Shown here: positions 58,761-64,000 of the stretch, one piece after another | Position numbering within the stretch: position 1 is the stretch's first letter | How the letters are laid out: the number at the start of each line of letters is the position of its first letter | From: Phanerochaete sordida | Lineage: Eukaryota; Basidiomycota; Agaricomycetes; Polyporales; Phanerochaetaceae | Direction: 5' to 3' | DNA: 64,000 bases | Assembly (NCBI GenBank): GCA_019973155.2 | Contig: BPQB01000001.1 | Location: 2,108,001 to 2,172,000, forward strand | Program-made: the position numbers and the translations under genes | The notes under the pieces: generated by a model | The model's database searches: none | What the model saw: only the letters and a program-made list of their open reading frames with translations | Told to the model about the DNA's origin: nothing

Positions 58761-60214
58761 TCATCTATCGTCATCTGGATACATCGCTGCGGGAGCACCT
58801 TCGACATCAACCCTGCGGTGTATGCCGCCAAGGAGGATCTTGATGAGGGTATCGGGATTCGCGTCGAGCGGCCCCTTGGTGTATTGTGTGGTGTCCACGA
58901 TGTCGCGGGCGATGTTGTTCAGCCCCTCGTCGTCGTCAAGCTCCTTGAGGTAACGCTGTGCGCCCTTGTCGTTTCCGATTTGTACGAACTGTATGCCTAC
59001 GCGATCGCGCTCCATGCGCAGCTTAACCATCTTGCGTACGAGTTCTGCGATAACCAGCTTAGGGTTGTCAGCTAGTAGTTTGTTTGAGTACCTCCTGTGT
59101 GCATGGAAAAGAAGTGCGGAACTGACACGGGTAGCCGTCCGTAATGACCACAACGTTGAGCTTCTTGAGGGGTTTCTTCGATCTGATGCGGAGCTTTAGG
59201 GAGCGACCGGAACTAGTACTTGAACGTCTTGACTGTTGCAGCTGTTCGTACTTTTTCAAGTACTCTCCGATGACATCGTTCAGTCGCGAGGCAACCGGCG
59301 TGCCACGCTTGGGGCTGATGCCATTGAACAGCTTCTCCACATCTTCACGTGTCTGCAGAAGACAGTTTACTTCAAGTATGCGGTAACGGGCAGCCACGAA
59401 GATGCTTACCTTCAGCCCGCGCCCGGACTTGGTGTTATTCAAGAAATAAATGTCGATGCCGTCGTCGTCGTACTGAACAGCCTTCTGCGCTAGGTTAACG
59501 AGCGCGTTCTTGGCCTAATGAAATAATTAGGCTGAGCCAAACCGCAACTGAAACTGTGACTGAGAAGCGTACCTCTTGCCACAACGTCGTCTTCTCGCCA
59601 TCGCCATGCTGCTCTGACCTTTCGCTATGGCATCTGGACATGGAGGTCGAGTCATCAAGGATGATGACCGTGTCGAACTCCCGTAGAATCGCAAGCGGGT
59701 CTGTGGTCGATTTCCGCGCTGTTCGTGAGCTGAGACTGGGCTCGGGGCTCGGGCTCAGAGTTGGCCTGCTGGGGCTAGGGCTGGGGCTGCGCCCGCTACG
59801 ACCGCTACGACTGCTACGACCACTGTGCTCGCTGGCAGTTGGGCTTGGGCTTGGGCTTGGGCTAAGCGTGCTAAGGCTAGGGCTGGGGCTGCGCCTGCTG
59901 AGGCTTGGGCTGAGCCTGTCGGTGCTACGGCTGGGTGAGTGTGCTGGGGACTCGTCCGTGAAGGTATTCCGATTATCCCTCTTTGCAACTTCTCGTTGCA
60001 GTGATCTCCTGTCCAAGGACGTCGGAAGGCCGCTGTGGCTATTGCGATGGACCCTCGCAGGACTCGCCGACTCGGGATGCACCTCTAGGTATGTGCTGTT
60101 TGAGTTCGGAGTGCTGGCAGATTTCGAACGGCGTCGGCTGGGCTTTTTCTTAGCACTGTAGGTATCGGGTTCAGATATCGTTAGCGTTATCTGAGGGCAT
60201 ATTATGCTGGACAT
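58761..60214 (-). CDS. VWA-domain protein A (tandem paralogue)
   Basis: Four exons. The N-terminal about 170 residues are basic and Ser/Pro-rich with an SPSLS/SPSPSPS repeat. A von Willebrand factor A domain follows: metal-binding MIDAS motif DDSTSMS in FDTVIILDDSTSM, then AKNALVNLAQKAVQYDDDGI, DIYFLNNTKSGRGLK, the MIDAS Thr in the SPKRGTPVASRLND stretch, LKKLNVVVITDGYPSDNPKL, and RDRVGIQFVQIGNDKGAQRY. It ends LIKILLGGIHRRVD. No signal peptide or membrane segment, so it is an intracellular VWA protein. It shares exon structure and about half its residues with the gene at 61640-62842. TATAAA lies about 76 bp upstream (60290-60295). Function unknown. Confidence 0.82.
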
Positions 60215-61639
60215 CGAGAGAGTAGGAGGGGCGAATGTGCAAGAACGGTGGGCGAGTTCGACAGCGATAGATCGTTTCGCCGGCTATCGTTTATAGAGTC
60301 CGGGTTCAGTTCATGCATCGCCGCGGACCGCAGCCAGTGTATGAGTCTGTCAAAGTTAAAAGTAGGTGCCTGCGGTGGCATGGAGCCCTGGGAACAGATG
60401 CACTACTGAGGGCGTGGAGATGGCAGTAAAGCCATCACCATTCATCAGAGGATTCACGCACTGCCGCTTGTCATACACGGGCAGGCAAGCACTTTGAGGG
60501 TATTTTCGAACACATGATAGGCTGTACGCGGCATAGTATGTACTGCGCTGCAGTAACATCGGGGGCGATGGTGTGCGATTCGCTCCCCCACCCCCGTGGG
60601 GAATATTTTCGTGTACGCAACGGTATACTCTGTGTCATCAACAAGTGCGTCCGCGTGCGATAGCGTCGAAGCTGTGCGAAAGCTTGAGGTTGTGTTGCGG
60701 GACGATGCGAGACCCTTTCCAGGCTTTGCACCGCCCACTGGCTGTGTGAGATTGGTCAGACGTCATTATAGTTCCAAGGACAGTGCAGCGCGCATGCTTA
60801 TCGGAAGAAGGCATGAGTCCAAATATAGAGTTCCTGCCATAAGAGCTTCTTCAGCATTCAGTCATGGTACAGTATTACCTCTATGAAACCTTTATGGTGG
60901 ACAGAGAAATGACCAAGTAGATCATACGACGGATCCGAAGGGAGGTCTTCCGCAGTATCAGTCCTGACACTGTGTGTCAGCTTGAGCTTGTGATTGAGCA
61001 TCTACTACCATGACTCGAACGCGCCTTTGTGTTACAGCTGTAGTATAAAACCGCAGCAGTTGGATTGCTCCTGCGCGTCGTGAAGCCGCAGCTCAGCATC
61101 GTCGGACTCAGAGGATCTGCTGTATTTCTTTCAGTCATAAAACCTGGGCGATAACGCGTAAGTTGCTTTAGCAGAGGCTGCCTACCTAACCTCGATATCC
61201 ATAACTTTATCGCGAATTCGAGAGCTGGCAGAGCAAGGCAGAGCAACGCGGCCGTTCGTTCAAGCGTGGGAAGAATTTCATGGAGGACAAACAAGAACAA
61301 ATTCTCCGCTGCACAGTAGTAATAACTCGCCCATGTTCTACGGGTTCAAAATTGCAGCCAATTGATAGCAGTTTTATCAGCCTCTCAATCCAGGCTGTTG
61401 CCGATTTCAAGACCACGCAACAAATAAGATGTAACGATATGCAGAATAGACCTTTTATGTCCGCAGATCACTAGTCACAAGCATGCCTTTACGTCTGAAA
61501 GTCCGCGTAGCGAGACACTACTGTCTACCAGTCCCATGTGAGTGCTTCTTTATCATCCGTCCAGGACATTCGATGAAGGGAGATATTTGGGAGGTCACGA
61601 AGAGCTCATGAGCAGGAACCGGAGACCACCAGAGAAGAT
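60215..61639. other. Spacer between the VWA paralogues
   Basis: About 1.4 kb, AT-richer than the genes around it. The left edge holds gene A's TATA box. I looked for a decayed third VWA copy (MIDAS, ITDGYP, FVQIG strings on either strand) and saw none. Short open frames are not supported as genes. Confidence 0.5.
60290..60295 (-). promoter_or_regulatory. TATA box of VWA gene A
   Basis: TATAAA on the minus strand about 76 bp upstream of the ATG at 60214. The paralogue has one at nearly the same distance. Confidence 0.6.
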
Positions 61640-62842
61640 CTACCGCGCCTTCTCGCTGTGATCGCGTTCCTCGTCCTTGAACATGACGCCAGCACCTTCG
61701 CTGTCTATTCTGCGGTGAATGCCACCAAGAAGTATCTTGACGATGGTCTCGGGATCAGCATCGAGCGGGCCGTCGGCGTATCGTGTCGTGTCGATAATAT
61801 CGCGCATGGCGCTGTGCTGCTGCATGTCGTTGTCGAGCTCCTGGAGATAGCGTTGGGCGTTCTTGTCATCTCCGATCTGCACGAATTGGATGCCGACGCG
61901 GTTGTACTCCATGTGGAGCCTGTCCATCTGCCCCGCCAGGTCCGCGATGACCCGCTTCGGCTCGTCAGCTGGCAGCATTGAATCTTGGTTAGTCTCCAGC
62001 AGCTTGTGTCAGAGAAGTGATGCGACTGACTCGGGTAGCCATCCGTAATGACCAGGATGTTGAGCTTCTTGAGCGGTTTCTTCTCCTTCTTTCTGCCGAA
62101 CAGATTGCGGGTAGGGGGTTTTTGCCAATCTTCGAACTCTTTGAAGTACTCCCTGATGACGAAGTCCAGTCGTGTGGCGATTGGTGTACCTTGGATGGTG
62201 GTGATGCCACTGAAGACCGCCTCGACATCTGCGCGCGTCTGCAGAAATCCATTCAGAGCAACACTCAGAACAAAGCACGAGGATCATCACCTTCAGGTTC
62301 CGCCCGACCTTGTGATTATTCAGGAAGTGAATATCGATACCGTCGTCGTCGTACCGCGCGGCTGTCACTGCCAAGGATACGAGCGCATTCTTAGCCTGAC
62401 GATAACAGTCAGCCTGAGCCACGCCACACCCGGTACAAACACAAGGACGAACCTCGTCCCACAGCGTCCCATTCCCGGTCTGACTCTTGCTATAGGACAT
62501 CGAAGTCGAGTCATCGAGGATGATGACGGTGTTAAACTGCCGCAGAAGCTCGAGCGGGTCTTCCGCGGCGCTCTGCGCTGGTCGGCGCGAAGAGCTAGCG
62601 GAGTATGCGGGTGGCGCGTCGAACGGGACGTCGAAATGGTCTTCCTTGGCGTCGTGCTCTTTGGAGTAATCTTGTTTCGAGGATTCGGCGCTGCGGGTGC
62701 TGCGTTGGCTCCTCGAAGACAGCCTCGATGGCGAACGGTCGTGCGCGCTACCCGCTGCTGTGGACAGGAACTCGGCCATTTCAGGGTTGTAGGTCGAGGT
62801 GTGTGTCGTAGTGCTTGTGCTGCTGTAAGAGAATTTGAACAT
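61640..62842 (-). CDS. VWA-domain protein B (tandem paralogue)
   Basis: Four exons in the same arrangement as the neighbour. Short Ser/Thr-rich start (MFKFSYSSTSTTTHTST), an acidic Asp/Pro segment with PFDAPPAYSAS (another PPxY), then the VWA domain: FNTVIILDDSTSMSYSKSQ, AKNALVSLAVTAARYDDDGI, DIHFLNNHKVGRNLK, GTPIATRLDFVIREYFKEFE, KKLNILVITDGYP, RVGIQFVQIGDDKNAQRYLQ, and the end IVKILLGGIHRRID. The MIDAS DxSxS is intact. The N-terminal regions of the two paralogues have diverged completely, while the VWA cores stay close. TATAAAG lies 70 bp upstream (62912-62918). Cytosolic fungal VWA proteins of this kind have no established role that I can name. Confidence 0.82.
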
Positions 62843-63185
62843 TCGTATGTTGGCTGTTCTCGTGTGGTGGATGGAGATGTGACAATACGAGTTGATTTCG
62901 CTACGTGTGCCCTTTATAAGGTTTGACCCGGCCCAGTACCGCCACAGCTCGTGGTCAGAGCGCATAACGACCTGTCAAAATATCGGAAGCGGCCCCTGAC
63001 GCTCGTTGAACTATGGAGGGCGACAGTACAACGGCCCGTGGCTGTAACGAAGCCAATGACATGCCCCCAAGGAATGGCGCACAGCCCCCAAACGGGAGTC
63101 AGCTTATACAGTAGTACAGCCACTTACAAGCGAGCAGAGCACTCCTTGTCAGACAATGACATGTATGCGACAAAACGCTGTGTTG
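62843..63185. other. Intergenic region upstream of VWA gene B
   Basis: 343 bases between two minus-strand genes. It contains VWA gene B's TATA box (62912-62918) and the 3' UTR of the PCI gene. No other feature seen. Confidence 0.5.
62912..62918 (-). promoter_or_regulatory. TATA box of VWA gene B
   Basis: TATAAAG on the minus strand, 70 bp upstream of the ATG at 62842, matching the spacing at VWA gene A. Confidence 0.6.
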
Positions 63186-64000
63186 CTATACCATCGCGTA
63201 TGGCGACGGGCGGTCTACTACCCTAGGGAACGCGTTCGTGTTCGCGAGCACGACCGTCTGCTTTTCGTGCGATATGTAGCCGCGCATGAGGCCTTTGAAG
63301 ATCATGTTCGCCACGAGACACTCCGCCTCCTCGACAGGCACGTCCGCTCCCGAGAGCGTTAATGCTGTGTGGAAGTCCGAGATCGAGATGCGGGTCCCCT
63401 TCCCTTGCACCGCCCAGCTGTAAAGCAGGGTTAGCGAAGAATACTAGATAGAGTTCGAAGATGTGCCGCGCTTACGCTTTCCGGAAGAGACTCCTGATGC
63501 ACAGCTCCCGCGCCTTTTCGACAGTGAGGAGCAGGTTTAGCTGGATGAGTCGGTTCTCCATGCGCTCGAGGGCGGCATCGTAGGAGGCGATGTCACCTTT
63601 GCGTATCGCCTCTATGAAGGGCGAGTATAGGTCGTCGAGTACAGGGAAGCGGTTGAGGAGTTCTCGCGACGGTAGGTGCCCTCGTAACACCCGTAGTGGG
63701 ATTAGGTATGTCAAGATGCGCCTGGATGGCGCGTCAGCGAAGCTATACAGAACAAGTCGCGTTGACGTACTCTTGATTCCGACGCGCTTGCGTGTGGCAA
63801 TTGTAGAATGCGAGTGTGAGCTCTTGTTCTGACTAAATACAAGGTCAAGGACGGTCAGGCAGATTCAGCAGAAATGTCACGTACCTTCGCGAAGTCTTCA
63901 TTCAAGAAACCTAGCATGCCAATGTAATATCTGTAGGTGACCTGGGAGATAGGTGAGGCATAGGGACTGGATATGAGCGGCCGTACTTACTTGATGAGAT
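63186..64000 (-). CDS. PCI-domain protein PCID2/Thp1/Csn12 (C-terminal part, runs off window)
   Basis: Only the 3' exons are inside the window; the gene continues past 64000. Reading down: YRYYIGMLGFLNEDFAK (near 63,950-63,892), SEQELTLAFYNCHTQARRNQ (63,837-63,774), RILTYLIPLRVLRGHLPSRE with ALERMENRLIQLNLLLTVEK (63,722-63,476), then AWAVQGKGTRISISDFHTAL and EAECLVANMIFKGLMRGYIS to HEKQTVVLANTNAFPR. This is the PCI/winged-helix end of the PCID2 family. In TREX-2 it pairs with Sac3 to couple transcription with mRNA export; in some fungi the same family is annotated Csn12. The motifs cannot separate the two names. Exons join cleanly in frame through GT-AG introns. Confidence 0.88.

Noticed and set aside
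59495..60214. Repetitive GGGCTTGGGCTTGGGCT tract considered as a CRISPR, telomere or satellite signal
   Set aside because: It is simply the reverse strand of Ser-Pro-Ser codons in VWA gene A, with irregular unit length and no spacers.
60215..61639. Possible third, decayed VWA copy between the paralogues
   Set aside because: No MIDAS, ITDGYP, FVQIG or ILLGGIHRR remnants were found in any frame on either strand.

Overview
This 64 kb window is ordinary nuclear chromosome from a basidiomycete fungus, most likely an Agaricomycete. The grounds are introns of about 45-60 nt in nearly every gene (GT-AG, short CTAAC-like branch sites), GC-rich coding sequence, tight gene packing and protein families typical of mushrooms and polypores. 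I support 22 protein genes. I saw no rRNA, tRNA, transposon, CRISPR array or viral insert. Gene models were built by joining open frames through splice sites, so exon edges are inferred and not supported by transcripts.

Layout: a CipC/DUF3759 stress protein (1436-1931, +); ORC4 (2251-4781, -), divergent from MED20 (4974-6097, +); a mitochondrial PDH/BCKDH kinase (6313-8240, +); a proline/tyrosine-rich disordered protein with a PPxY motif (8730-10478, +); an NDR/Cbk1 kinase (10869-12746, +); a tiny CBM5/12-like protein (14354-14596, -); a PX-domain lipid-trafficking protein (15310-19230, -), divergent from a PUB-domain protein (19485-20463, +).

Next comes a 1735-residue modular protein (20840-26461, -) whose C-terminal half is a tandem array of Tyr-Pro repeat exons. 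Every intron in the array splits a tyrosine codon in phase 1. This is the most unusual object in the window. It is followed by an alpha/beta hydrolase (27116-28427, -) divergent from COP9 subunit CSN4 (28609-30146, +), a CTD kinase (Ctk1/CDK12) with an RS-like N-terminus (30330-33591, -), a DCAF-type WD40 protein (34536-36610, -), and vacuolar proteinase A (37011-38497, -) divergent from a BRD8/Bdc1-like bromodomain protein (38781-40738, +). Head-to-tail behind the latter lies the giant TRA1 gene (41105-52842, +). Both of these are expected NuA4 acetyltransferase subunits.

The right end carries a DsbA-like protein (53324-54156, -), a gamma-tubulin ring complex GCP5-like gene (54595-58501, +) whose start overlaps the stop of an upstream ORF, two tandem von Willebrand A paralogues (58761-60214 and 61640-62842, -), and the 3' part of a PCID2/Thp1/Csn12 PCI-domain gene running off the edge (63186->64000, -).

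Most genes are housekeeping: replication licensing, Mediator, NuA4/SAGA, CTD phosphorylation, the cullin regulators CSN4 and a DCAF, mRNA export, and microtubule nucleation. Several sit in divergent pairs 181-283 bp apart. The accessory or fast-evolving genes are the CipC protein, the CBM-like peptide, the Tyr-Pro repeat protein and the VWA pair.
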